This document shows, piece after piece, positions 12,463 through 22,500 of a stretch of 64,000 bases of DNA. How positions within the stretch are numbered: position 1 is the stretch's first letter; each line of letters begins with the position of its first letter. The stretch comes from Pseudovirgaria hyperparasitica. Taxonomy: Eukaryota > Ascomycota > Dothideomycetes > Acrospermales > Acrospermaceae. A model generated the notes under the pieces. It saw nothing but the letters and a program-made list of their open reading frames with translations. It was not told the origin of the DNA and did no database searches. The position numbers were made by a program, and so were the translations under genes. Location: NCBI RefSeq assembly GCF_010093815.1, contig NW_022985554.1:1210999-1274998 (forward strand). The letters run 5' to 3'.

Positions 12463-14232
12463 GGTAACCAAAGACCATCAAAAACTGACAAAAATGCAGT
12501 ACTTAGGAAAGAAACGGATAGTAGTGCGGAGATATACAATTGGTGAGGCTTTACAGATGCTGCGGTACAATACGACTTCAGTGCTGATGTTGATGTTGGA
12601 GGTAAGAGGGAAGTGCGCTGGTAGATAATCTCAAAGCTCCCCATCTCCCAAAGATCCCGCACTGACGCTACCCCCAGAGTGTATGTTGATGGACCCCAGA
12701 ATGGCTCACCTGCCACGGCAAAGTATCCGTCATTGAGATTGACTCAGAGACCAAATAGATACGAATTTGAGCTCTGTCACGTAGATCTGCTAAGGATATT
12801 GGGCACGCGATGCATATACCCAGACAATATGGAAATCGCGAAGCTCCCTCTTTAGACCGAGAAACTGGTTTATGGATGCAAGAAGATGCTCCGACATAGC
12901 GAGCTGCGCAAACAGACCTAGATCCTGAGACACTCCAGGCTATGAGATATTCAGACTTGACCCGCAAGAACACCAGCATCTATGCAGATGCACGCCTGCG
13001 CGGGATCATGCAAACATCGTATGGAGCACAACCTACAGTCAGGGGGCTCCTGATACTGTTCGATCTTAGCCCTTGTCAATGCTTTCACACACTTTGACAA
13101 AGCATACCCCTAGACATTTGACTTCACATGATGAAAGCTGAACGAATACAAAGGCTTACCATTAGAACTCTCGATAATCTGTACAGAGTCTTTCGGCTCT
13201 AGAAAGCACTGACACTCTACATTCTGCAGAAAAGTGCCATTTGTGCATGTACGTAAAAAACCCCCCTCCTTCCTTTATCTCGCGGTATATTTTTATCATT
13301 GTTGACTCCACGAAGCTTTGAAAATGAAACGAAGAAGCTACAAGAGTAACGGAATATGTGCTTACCTGTTGAACAAGCTACTAAAGGCCCAGCGTTGTAT
13401 TTCTGGAACTTGTGAATCGACCAGTCGGCCACCCCTTTTGAAGGATCTACCTGAACCCATCAGCCTTGTCCGATCGATATCTTTCGTATCAACCCCTTAC
13501 CGAAGCACAAGTATACCTTCCCCCTGCAAGGGACAGAATTCAATGCATAAGACTTAACTAACGATGTCACAGATGAGTCCAGATAGGAGTCCGTTGTCCG
13601 TAAAGTCGGAAGTTCGAGTTGATATTCGGTGATGAAATCTTCAATAAGGCTATAAAAGGAGAATAGTCTGATGAGATGTTGACTTGAGCAATCTATAAGA
13701 CAATGCTCTTTGATATTAGGTGGTCATGGACGACAGGCCTTGGGCAATGCAGGTTTTTCGATGGCTGGGCACTCCCTTGTTCTAAGCTCGCGCCGGATGC
13801 AACAGGTTGCTGTGAATTATCCCAGAAAGAGACGTAAGATCCTAACACCAGAGCCCGTATACGACCCTCGAGGGCTGGCAGCAAGCAAGAAAACCGTGTG
13901 AGGAAGAGATGAAGAGAGAGAAGACGTCCATCTATCATTATGTGGTCGTGCAGGCTTGGCTTGGCTTGGCTTGAAGGCGGCGTTCCTCCCTCAGCCTACC
14001 CACTTACCTAGCCCCCCAGTCTCTTCTTTCCTACTGTCTCACCCGACCGCACGTCAGCCAGCCCGAGCTCGTCATCTATCGGGGAATCGTCGGTGAATCT
14101 GCTAATAGCTATTCCAAGCCTACACGCGGCTGTTTGCTTCATCACTGCTGTCGCAAGCGTTCGCTCCTTCGTCAACAACACATTTCACCACCTATTTCCA
14201 CAGCTGCGACTTCTTCGCTCCCAGCTACTACT
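12463..14232. other. divergent intergenic region, NatB subunit / PRP39
   Basis: This is a 1.8-kb head-to-head spacer. Frames here are short and carry no domain. A short CTTGG-type tandem run lies around 13952-13972 and a C-run near 13259-13268. It presumably holds both promoters and 5' leaders. Confidence 0.5.
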
Positions 14233-16423
14233 ATGGATGACTACGAGAGAGATCGTGCGCAGCTCAACGAGATCGTCGCGCCCGTGGTAAGGAGCTATGA
14301 CATAGACCTCGTCGAGTGAAGATGGCTGACATGGTTTTCAGATCGGTGAACCTGATGACTATCTTATATGGGATGGAGTCATCAAAGTTCTTATGGACTT
14401 CGATGGTGGCTTGAACCGCAATTCTAGTGACCTCGCCATCTCAGCAATTCGCGACGTGTACGACCGCCTGCTTCTCAAGTTTCCTCTATTCTTTGGTTAT
14501 TGGAAGAAGTACGCAGATCTTGAATTTTCGCTCTCTGGTACCGAAGGTGCTGAACTGGTACGTTGATATTCTTCTTCACAAGATAGGACAGCTACTAAGA
14601 AGGTTTAGGTGTACGAGCGAGGAATTGGCAGCGTTGGCGTCAGTACCGCTCTTTGGGCTTATTATTGCGAGTTCAAGATGCAAACCTGTCACGAACCTGA
14701 GATCGTTCGAGAGTAAGTCCCATCGCTTGTGTCCTTCCCCCTCAGAATCACAATCAGACACTATGCAACAGCTACTGCTACCGACGATCTTCTATCTGAA
14801 AACCTTAATGTGGTGAGAGCGCTGCGACCCAACGAACCCCCGAAACTACTTCTCACCTGTTGTTGCTCAGAGTCCTCCACTACCTTCGTTATCCTTCATA
14901 TGCATGAGCGGGGCGTCTCGAATCAGTCATTAGCTGTCTACCGCTCCACTTTCGAGCAGGGCTGCGCGCTTCACGTTATTCCAGACGTAAACCCCTTTGC
15001 TTCCCCTACCAATACTCTTGCCCCTTGTGCGCCAATCTATATACTGACATGTTTTCATTAGGCTGTTCGAGCGAGGCGCTGAATGCTGTGGCTTAGACTG
15101 GCACTCCGAAGCTTTCTGGGACAAGTGGCTTGAGTTTGAGGATCGAGTCGACGCCCCGGCCGAAAAATACAAAGTCCTGGTCCGGGTCAGCACATTGCCA
15201 ATCTCTCACTATGCCAGATATTATGAGCAGATCCGCATATACGCCAATACTCGACCCGTCGACGAGCTTGTACCTGCAGCTCAGCTTGCAAGCTACCGTG
15301 ATCAGGTCAGCTGCGAAAACTCCTACGGCCGACAAAAGAGCGAAGCCGAGAAAGACCGTGAGATACGAGCGCTGGTCGATGCTCACTACATCGAAGTTTG
15401 TCAAAAGACCTACGCGGAGTACGTAAAGCGGTATAATCACGAGGAGAGGTTCACCACCGGATTCTTCACACCGGGCGAAATAGAAGAGGCTCAGTTGGAG
15501 AATTGGCGCAAATATCTCGACTTCGAGGAACAGGAGGGAAAGTTTAATCGTACCATGTTCCTCTACGAGCGTTGTGTATCCATTTGCGCAAATTACGAAG
15601 AGTTTTGGCTCCGCTACGTTCGTTGGATGTCCGCGCAGCCTGACAAGCAAGAAAATACTCGCCATATCTTCGCTCGAGCATCAACCATATTCCTTCCCAT
15701 TGCACTGTACCAAATACGTCTACTATGGGCCCTGTTCGAGGAGACAAGCATGAATCGCCTAGACGTCGCCAGGGACATCCTTCAAGGAATCATCTTCGCC
15801 ACGCCTCAGAATCTGGAGGCTCTGGAGGCCTGGGCAAGTTTAGAACACCGGCAGAATGGACTGGACGCTGCGCTCGATGTCTATCGCGCCCAGATCGGAA
15901 ATACAGACACAGATCTTCATGTCAAAGGTGCAATTATCAAAAAGGCCGGACTCATGATCTGGAAATTTCGTAGTAGCACCGAGGCACGTCGTCTCTTCGA
16001 TGAGAACGTAGAGCACTACATGTCGATCCCCGCGTTTTGGAAAGGTTATCTCCAAGTAGAGATGAGTCAGTCGGCCAAAGAGCCCCACGATGTAGCACAA
16101 CGTCAGCGTGTCAGGAATCTTCACCAGCAAATTCGCAACAACGGTCGTCTTCCTCCTCATGCGGTTCGACAATTGTCTGAGATGTATATGCACTTCCTCC
16201 TAGACAATGGCGCGAAAGAATCAGTTGAAGAGTACCTTCACGTGGATCTTCTTGTCAATGGGTAAGCTTTACATTCCGAATCCGTTCACAGTATATTAAT
16301 ACTAGCAGATCCTTCCCAACGTCAGCGGCTGTCCAGCGTGCTCAGCCCATGATTCAGAAGCCTCAAAGCAAGGGCAAAGCAAAGGAAAACAAGCGCTTGG
16401 GAGATGTTGAGATGACCGGCTAG
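14233..16423 (+). CDS. PRP39: U1 snRNP-associated pre-mRNA processing protein Prp39
   Basis: Five exons (14233-14286, 14342-14557, 14609-14712, 15062-16261, 16309-16423) encode 562 residues. The chain is a series of HAT (half-a-TPR) helical repeats with the family landmarks FFGYWKKYADLEF, YERGIGSVGVS, LFERGAECCGLDW and AQLENWRKYLDFEE. Prp39 is a structural U1 snRNP protein that helps commit 5' splice sites in the nucleus. The short Lys-rich tail (KGKAKENKRLGDVEMTG) is typical of an end exon. Introns 1, 2 and 4 are about 47-55 nt and intron 2 has a TACTAAG branch. Intron 3 (14713-15061) is 349 nt, far longer than the rest, and contains a possible cassette exon. The exon 3 to exon 4 join used here is the one that continues the family sequence. 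Confidence 0.88.
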
Positions 16424-17838
16424 AAACACTAGCACTAGATACCATAGCATTCCAATGAAGTATAAGGGTGCCCATAGGCACATTGGCCCAGGCAGCACCC
16501 ATCTTGGCTAATACAAGCATGGGCACATTCATCTTTCACAGTAGCACCACTGCGAGAAGCGCGTTAAGGATCCCAAGGGTCGTGCAGCGTAATTAGTCTC
16601 TTCTGATTCTAAGAGATTCAATCTGGTTGATATCGGATGCATGATTAGACTGTTAGTAGTCATCCGCGCATGACGTGGTCTGAGAATATGTACCTGCACT
16701 CCTAGCTCCCAATGTCACGACGCCGCACTACTTGGTGTCTGGGCGCTTTCATACATCTCTATGACTCCAAGATCAAATGTACCCATGCCTATCTATATTT
16801 GGATTAGTTTTGCGTTATACAAGCATCATAGCACCTCTCGTAAGGTTTAATGAAATGTCAAATATATGGTACAGAGAATTTGGAAGCAGGATAGATCTAT
16901 CGTGTCAAACCGAGTGTGGAGTCATTAACACTGGCCAAACAAAAATCAATATATTATTCACCGAACTTCTTAGAACTCAAAGGCACTTGTTGGATACGAA
17001 GCTGTATATACTTCTATTTATCTTACAGAGGTGTAGTTTCTTGGATAGGCATCTAGCTTGGCACGGGCTCCAACATGAATGGAAATTGTGTTTGTCTATA
17101 TCTATTTTGCCAATAATGACTTCCAACTATCTGTGTATGTATCGTCGAACATAGACGTCGAACCAGATAGCAGATCCAGCAATTCGGTGAAGAGATTATT
17201 CTCATACGGATACTACTAACCAGTGATTTCGACTGTCTTAGACACTATCTCGAGCTGTTCAATAAACTCGCTAAAAGGCATTTCTTCTACGTTAAGCAAG
17301 TAGTGGAGTATATAGAGTGCTAAGCACCACAGCCTAGCTCAAGGACTTCTCAGCTGCTCTTCAATACGTTCCATCTTCAGCGCACGCTTTCGCTTATGGC
17401 CCCAGCCACAACGAGGCGTTATAGTTTTTTATTTGCCTTCCCATCTACCCTACTCCGAAACACCTTACCAGGCTTTCCTCTGTGAGCATAAGCTCAACTG
17501 CTTTCCACCACGACAATGTGCATAATGGTGCAACGCAGACCAAATTTATCCTACAAATACAACAGGCCTATGTGTTGGAGGTACTTGGCAATTTTGACAG
17601 CCTGACAAGGATGTCTGCTTCGTGTTTTGCGCTTTGACTGTACTACTTGAATTGAGGAGCTAAGGATGCAACAGGCGAGGCTGAAACTCGATCGCCTATA
17701 TATGCTGGTCAGTTGTCATTGTTAGTCGCATGGTGAACCCCAGGGGATGAGCATGGGGCGAGAATGTCAGATTCTCTGTCAGACTCTCCTTTCTTCTTCT
17801 CTGGTTGATTTTTTGCTCCGGATCTCCTACTATGCAAT
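16424..17838. other. intergenic, AT-rich
   Basis: This is the 3' flank of PRP39 and the promoter side of the surface-protein gene. The part from about 16780 to 17320 is AT-rich. No supported gene. Confidence 0.5.
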
Positions 17839-18868
17839 ATGAGATCACCGTTCAGAATGACAAAACCATCGTGGATATGCGTGATGTTATTCACAACACT
17901 TATATCAGCCCAGCAATGCTACTATCCAGACGGCACGGCCATCACCGACCCAGATTTGAACGTCTCGTGTGGCCGAGCCAACGAAGCAAGTGCGTGTTGC
18001 GGTGCCCGCGACGAATGCTACACCAATGGACTGTGTAAGGGGAATGGCGACGGCTGGCTGAACTGGTTTTGGCGATATGGATGTACTGATAGAGACTGGA
18101 ACGCTAAGACATGTGGGCATTTTTGCACCCGTGAGCATACGTGTATCTCTGTCTGAAGACTCCGTCTCTGATCTCAAGCTAGAGTTTGATCGATCCGGAC
18201 GGTCGCTTGTCTTGCAGTGCTCTCAGACCGAGTTCTGTTGCGCGTATCCTGATACGGTGTTTTTGAACGTGGAATCGAATTACACCTGCTGTCATGACGA
18301 GGAGCGAGTTTTCGATGCAGGGAAGCCGGTTCATTTGTCTGGCCCAAGTGTATATGTCGATGGCGTGTATTCGGAGTTTGAGAAAAGTGATGGCGCCACA
18401 ACGACGGCTCCAACATCTCGAGTGTTTAGCACATTTACCTCGACGATTGCTTCCGCCACTCTTACACCAGTCACGCTGATAAGCTCGTCCCCAACACTGT
18501 TTAGCAGTATGCCTGTACCGTCCGCTTCGCCATCAACATCGTCTTCTCCGAACCGTCTCGCCATAGGAATTGGAGCTGGTCTAGGCATTCCCCTCGGTAT
18601 CACGTTGACTGCAGGCCTTGCCTTTCTAATCTGGCGTTACAAGAATCGTACCAAACCCCAAGGTCCACCTTGTCCGCCGATGTATCAAGAATGGCTACAT
18701 CAGCATGGTTACAAGCAAACAGATCCCCACGGTCCATACTTTGCCCCCACTGAACCGCAGGAGATACATGGCGCGCAGTTCTATGAGTTGCCTCTGAGCG
18801 GAGCTGAAGCAATGACGATGCAACAAGGTCCGCAGGAATTAGCTGATGTGTCTCGCACGAAGACGTAG
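17839..18868 (+). CDS. cysteine-rich single-pass membrane protein, unknown function
   Basis: Exons 17839-18130 and 18183-18868 (52-nt intron ending CTAG) give 325 residues. A signal peptide covers about residues 1-24 (hydrophobic WICVMLFTTLISA), followed by QQCYYPDGTAITDPD, the opening common to a large group of fungal cell-surface proteins. The ectodomain has many cysteines (SACCGARDECY, FCCAYPD, CCHDEE). A Ser/Thr-rich stalk follows, then one membrane span around residues 225-250 (IGIGAGLGIPLGITLTAGLAFLIW) closed by RYKNR as a stop-transfer signal. The cytoplasmic tail is Pro/Gln-rich. The layout resembles wall-stress sensors, but no WSC domain is seen, so sensing is only an inference. The frame is intact. 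Confidence 0.72.
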
Positions 18869-19669
18869 ACGCACATAGATCTCATTGCTACTGGGAAGTG
18901 AAAAGACCACGTTGTTGATGATTTGTTCAAGTTTAGCATTAAAGATCCTGTGGGAGCTCATTGATTGGAAGCCCACAGAGACAAGCTCACAGCCATGCAT
19001 TGCGCCAGAGGATATTAGGCTAAAAAGGACTGGGTGGGCCGCTACAAGAAAAAGTGTAGGGCCAAACAATGGGGGCGTTGCTCTGAAGAGGTACATGCTG
19101 CAGTGGTATTTGAGGACAATGGCATGTTGGGTAGCTGAGAAATTCATTGTGCAGATCTAAACATTCTTACTGGATACCTGATAGGTGTTAGACACGAGCG
19201 AGGAGGTAGAAAGAGGTGATTACTATGATAATTGGATGGTATCTTAATAATCGCATCAAATGCCCACGATCTTGCGAGAATTGGCCAGAAGAAAGAACGC
19301 AGATGAGCGTGTGCCTGCTTGAGTGGAAACAGGTGTGTATTATGTCTCAGATCCTCGCCACGCAGCACATGATTGTGGACTATTATTGTTCGCCCAATCT
19401 TTGCGCATCCAAAGCAGTACACCACTATCAATATGATGTGCTTTTCGTGGAGCGTTCTCTGCAGCCTGATGTTTGGTGCCGATCCGAACCAGGTTTCCAC
19501 TCCGGGTTGCATACACCAGACTCATGTTGCCCCAGAAACACCAGCTCTCAATGCTTAACAGAATATGCTTGTTTGTGCCGTCTGGGCGGCATCATTTCAC
19601 AGAGATGCTGAGCATGTACCATATCCCATACCTGAACACATATCTAATGTGCTTTCATATCGTGTGCTT
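18869..19669. other. convergent intergenic region
   Basis: This is the 3' flank of the surface-protein gene (+) and of SmB (-). No supported gene is present. Confidence 0.5.
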
Positions 19670-20588
19670 TTATCTTTGGCCAGCGAAACCAGGTGGGAAA
19701 CCACCGCGTCCACCAGGTGGACCGCCCTGGGGTGGGCCACCTTGAAATCCAGGGGGGCCTTGAGGAGGACCGCCTTGAAAGCCTAAATCTTGTTAGAGAA
19801 GCCATATAAAGTGATGATTTTCATAGAGGTCTTACCAGGAGGGCCACCACCTGGCGCACCGGGAAAACCTGGGCCACCGAATCCAGCAGGCGGACCACCT
19901 CGACCTGGGAATCCGCCTGGGGGTCCTCCGAAGCCACCTGGAGGCTGAAATCCACCAGGTCCTCCAAAGCCAGCGGGTCCCGGTCCACCAACACCAGCAG
20001 CTGGACCTGTGAGTCCTGTTGGCATCCCTCTACCGGCTGGTCTGCTGATTCCTGGTCCAGCGGTCATGGTGGCTGGTGCACCCGTGCCTGCCGATGAAGA
20101 CGCACCGAGACGTGCAGAAGGGTCTGCGGGCGGTGGTCCATCAACTGATAGCGACACGATGGTGGCGCCGCGGATGATCAACAGTCCAAGCGACCTTTTC
20201 TCTTCTTGATCTGTGAGCGGCTGGATAGTCCCCGGTGGACCTTTGTTGCCTTTGCGCTTTATGCGTCGGAACTCCTCTGTGTCTGCGAGAACGAGGTTCA
20301 TATGCTGCACGAAGTATAAGTATTCGACAAAGAACATAGAGCGGGACTAGAGCAGGCTTCTACCTTATCAAAAGCCAGCATTTGCCCAGCCATCTGTCTA
20401 CCATCGGCAAGTGTGGCACGCATACGATAGTTGAGCTAAGATTCATTAACCACTGGGGAATGCGTGCACACATAGGTCACTCACGAGATTTTGCTGTTGA
20501 TCCAAAAGTCAGCTACACCTGTCAACGATTCCGCGTTGCAGCGCGTATTCATAGAACTTACAATCTTTCCTTGCTTATTCGCAGCCAT
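19670..20588 (-). CDS. SMB1: small nuclear ribonucleoprotein SmB with a 9-nt microexon
   Basis: Five exons (20562-20588, 20485-20493, 20364-20435, 19836-20304, 19670-19782) encode 229 residues. The N-terminal Sm fold is complete: NKQGKI-QNL-LNYRMRATLADGRQ is Sm1, and RSLGLLIIRGATIVSLSV is Sm2, which carries the RG of the RNA-binding loop. SmB is one of seven proteins in the Sm ring on U1, U2, U4 and U5 snRNAs. The C-terminal half is a Gly/Pro-rich tail of GGPP and GGFP units. Exon 2 is only 9 nt (QNL, residues 10-12), flanked by CAG and GTGAGT; without it the conserved Sm1 strand is short by three residues. Introns are 68, 49, 59 and 53 nt. The last intron is needed to reach the end LPG-type tail FAGQR. 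The start lies 304 bp from the uL5 gene on the other strand. Confidence 0.88.
20485..20493 (-). other. 9-nt internal microexon of SmB
   Basis: It reads CAAAATCTC on the minus strand (Gln-Asn-Leu), preceded by AACAG and followed by GTGAGT. Its length is a multiple of three, so both inclusion and skipping keep the frame. Confidence 0.8.
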
Positions 20589-20892
20589 GGTGGCGTAAAA
20601 GGTCCGAGACTTGACGACAACGAGAGGATGTCCGGTATAGAAGAAAACAACAGCTGATTGAGCGACACTGGATGGGTACTCGAGTGTAGTTATGTGCTAA
20701 AGTCGGTGTTGTATCGCGCGGTCGGCAAAGCTTTGATATGAGGTTGCGATGAGGCTCCAGCCAGTTCGCTTAGAAAGCTCTTTTCGGCTAGCGCCCTCAC
20801 ACTTGGATTTTCATGAACACCACACCAAAGACGTCTCTTTACAATCTCACCTCCAACTTACCTCACCGGGATTCACTAACATCACAGCAGCT
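20589..20892. promoter_or_regulatory. bidirectional promoter region, SmB / uL5
   Basis: A 304-bp gap separates the start codons of two divergent, normally highly expressed RNP genes. I could not pick out a known ribosomal-protein promoter element. Confidence 0.5.
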
Positions 20893-21599
20893 ATGGTACG
20901 CTCCAGCTACAACACTGCATAGACACCTCAGCATGCTAACATAACCTTTAGTCGGACAGCAAGGACAAGTCCACCAACCCCATGCGGGAGCTCCGCATCC
21001 AGAAGCTCGTCCTTAACATTTCCGTCGGAGAGTCTGGTGATAGACTTACGAGAGCGGCCAAAGTGCTCGAGCAATTGAGCGGTCAAACCCCAGTCTACAG
21101 TACGTTCATATCGGTCGCGCCTCCACAGAATTTATGAAATAATAATGTGTTGTCCTCCAGGCAAGGCCCGTTATACTGTCCGCACATTCGGTATTCGTCG
21201 TAACGAGAAAATTGCTGTCCACGTCACCGTCCGGGGTCCCAAGGCTGAGGAGATTCTTGAGCGTGGCCTCAAGGTCAAGGAATATGAGCTGAGGAAGCGC
21301 AACTTCTCCGAGACTGGCAACTTCGGCTTCGGTATCAGCGAACACATCGACTTGGGTATCAAGTACGACCCAGGTATTGGTATCTACGGCATGGACTTCT
21401 ACTGCTGCATGTAAGTAGACTTGGCACGGTCCAGAATCCACACGTATGGGAATCTGACTTTTGCTTTCGCAGGACCCGCCCAGGTGAGCGCGTTGCTAAG
21501 CGCAGACGAGCGACAAGCAAAATCGGTGCATCCCACAAGATTACCCAGAACGAGACCATCAAGTGGTACAAGAACAGGTTCGAGGGTATCGTGAGGTAG
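20893..21599 (+). CDS. RPL11: 60S ribosomal protein uL5 (L11)
   Basis: Four exons (20893-20895, 20952-21099, 21161-21410, 21473-21599) encode 175 residues, the normal length. The first exon is just the ATG, a usual arrangement for fungal ribosomal protein genes. Landmarks are [56 protein letters not shown] and the basic end GERVAKRRR. The protein sits in the central protuberance of the large subunit and contacts 5S rRNA. Introns are 56, 61 and 62 nt. The frame is intact and the identification is secure. Confidence 0.96.
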
Positions 21600-22500
21600 A
21601 AGGTGTAAAAATGAATGGTTCGAAGGGGTGGCATATCAGCATTAGGGCATTTGAATGAAAGCCGCCGGCGCAAGAGTATTTGGAGTGAATCCGCAATGGG
21701 CCAGTGTACCTACAGGGAAAAAATACTCAAGTCAACGGCCTATCAATGGAGCTTTTTTCAATGCATCGATCCATATACCAATGAAGGCTTCACTCTGGTG
21801 ATGACCGCATAACCATTGGTGATCTGCATTATACCAGACAAGGCTGCGGGAGTACACAAGACCCATGCTCCTGCTGGGCTGTCCTGCCCTTTGCCCATTA
21901 TACGTGTATCTGGGTGACTTGTGATCGTACTTTGCGCGCAGTCGTCACGTGTGTCGGACTCTTTTGCTGTCTTTGATATGACATTAACTAATACAAAGCC
22001 CTGCATGATTTGCCACAGGCTGATGTCTAATATAGGGATAGCGAATATCGGCCATAAATCATCCATTGAATACCACGTAAAGAAGAAAGATGATCTGATG
22101 ATTTCGGTAGCTGTAACATTGGACTAAGATGCCGATTTTAAAAATGTTACATATTCTGCAATCACTCGAATTTAATAATTACTGAAAACCTCAAGTTGTC
22201 ATGATTTAGGACGTCCAGGGATGTGTTTTTCAGGGGTGTGTTTTTAACTGAGGGTGATCGCATCGTGGCTGCCTTGTCGAGCGCCCGCTGACGTCTCTCG
22301 CCCCAACATCTTTCCTAGGGCTGAGCACAATGCCGCGTAATCGCCCATTGGCATGTGAATCTAACTCAACATCCTGGGCTATCATGCGCAGGAACAATTC
22401 ATATTCTCTTGACGGATCCTGACCTCACAACCTCCTCTGACTGGACTGACACTCGCCTTGCCAGCATCACTCGCGAAATGCCCATAGCTCGAAGGCTAAC
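21600..22500. other. intergenic, uL5 3' flank and SEC59 promoter
   Basis: No supported gene. A short direct repeat of a TGTGTTTTT motif lies around 22218-22245. Confidence 0.5.

Noticed and set aside
15093-15665. 190-residue minus-strand frame with hydrophobic stretches
   Set aside because: It is antisense to a PRP39 exon that has clear HAT-repeat homology.
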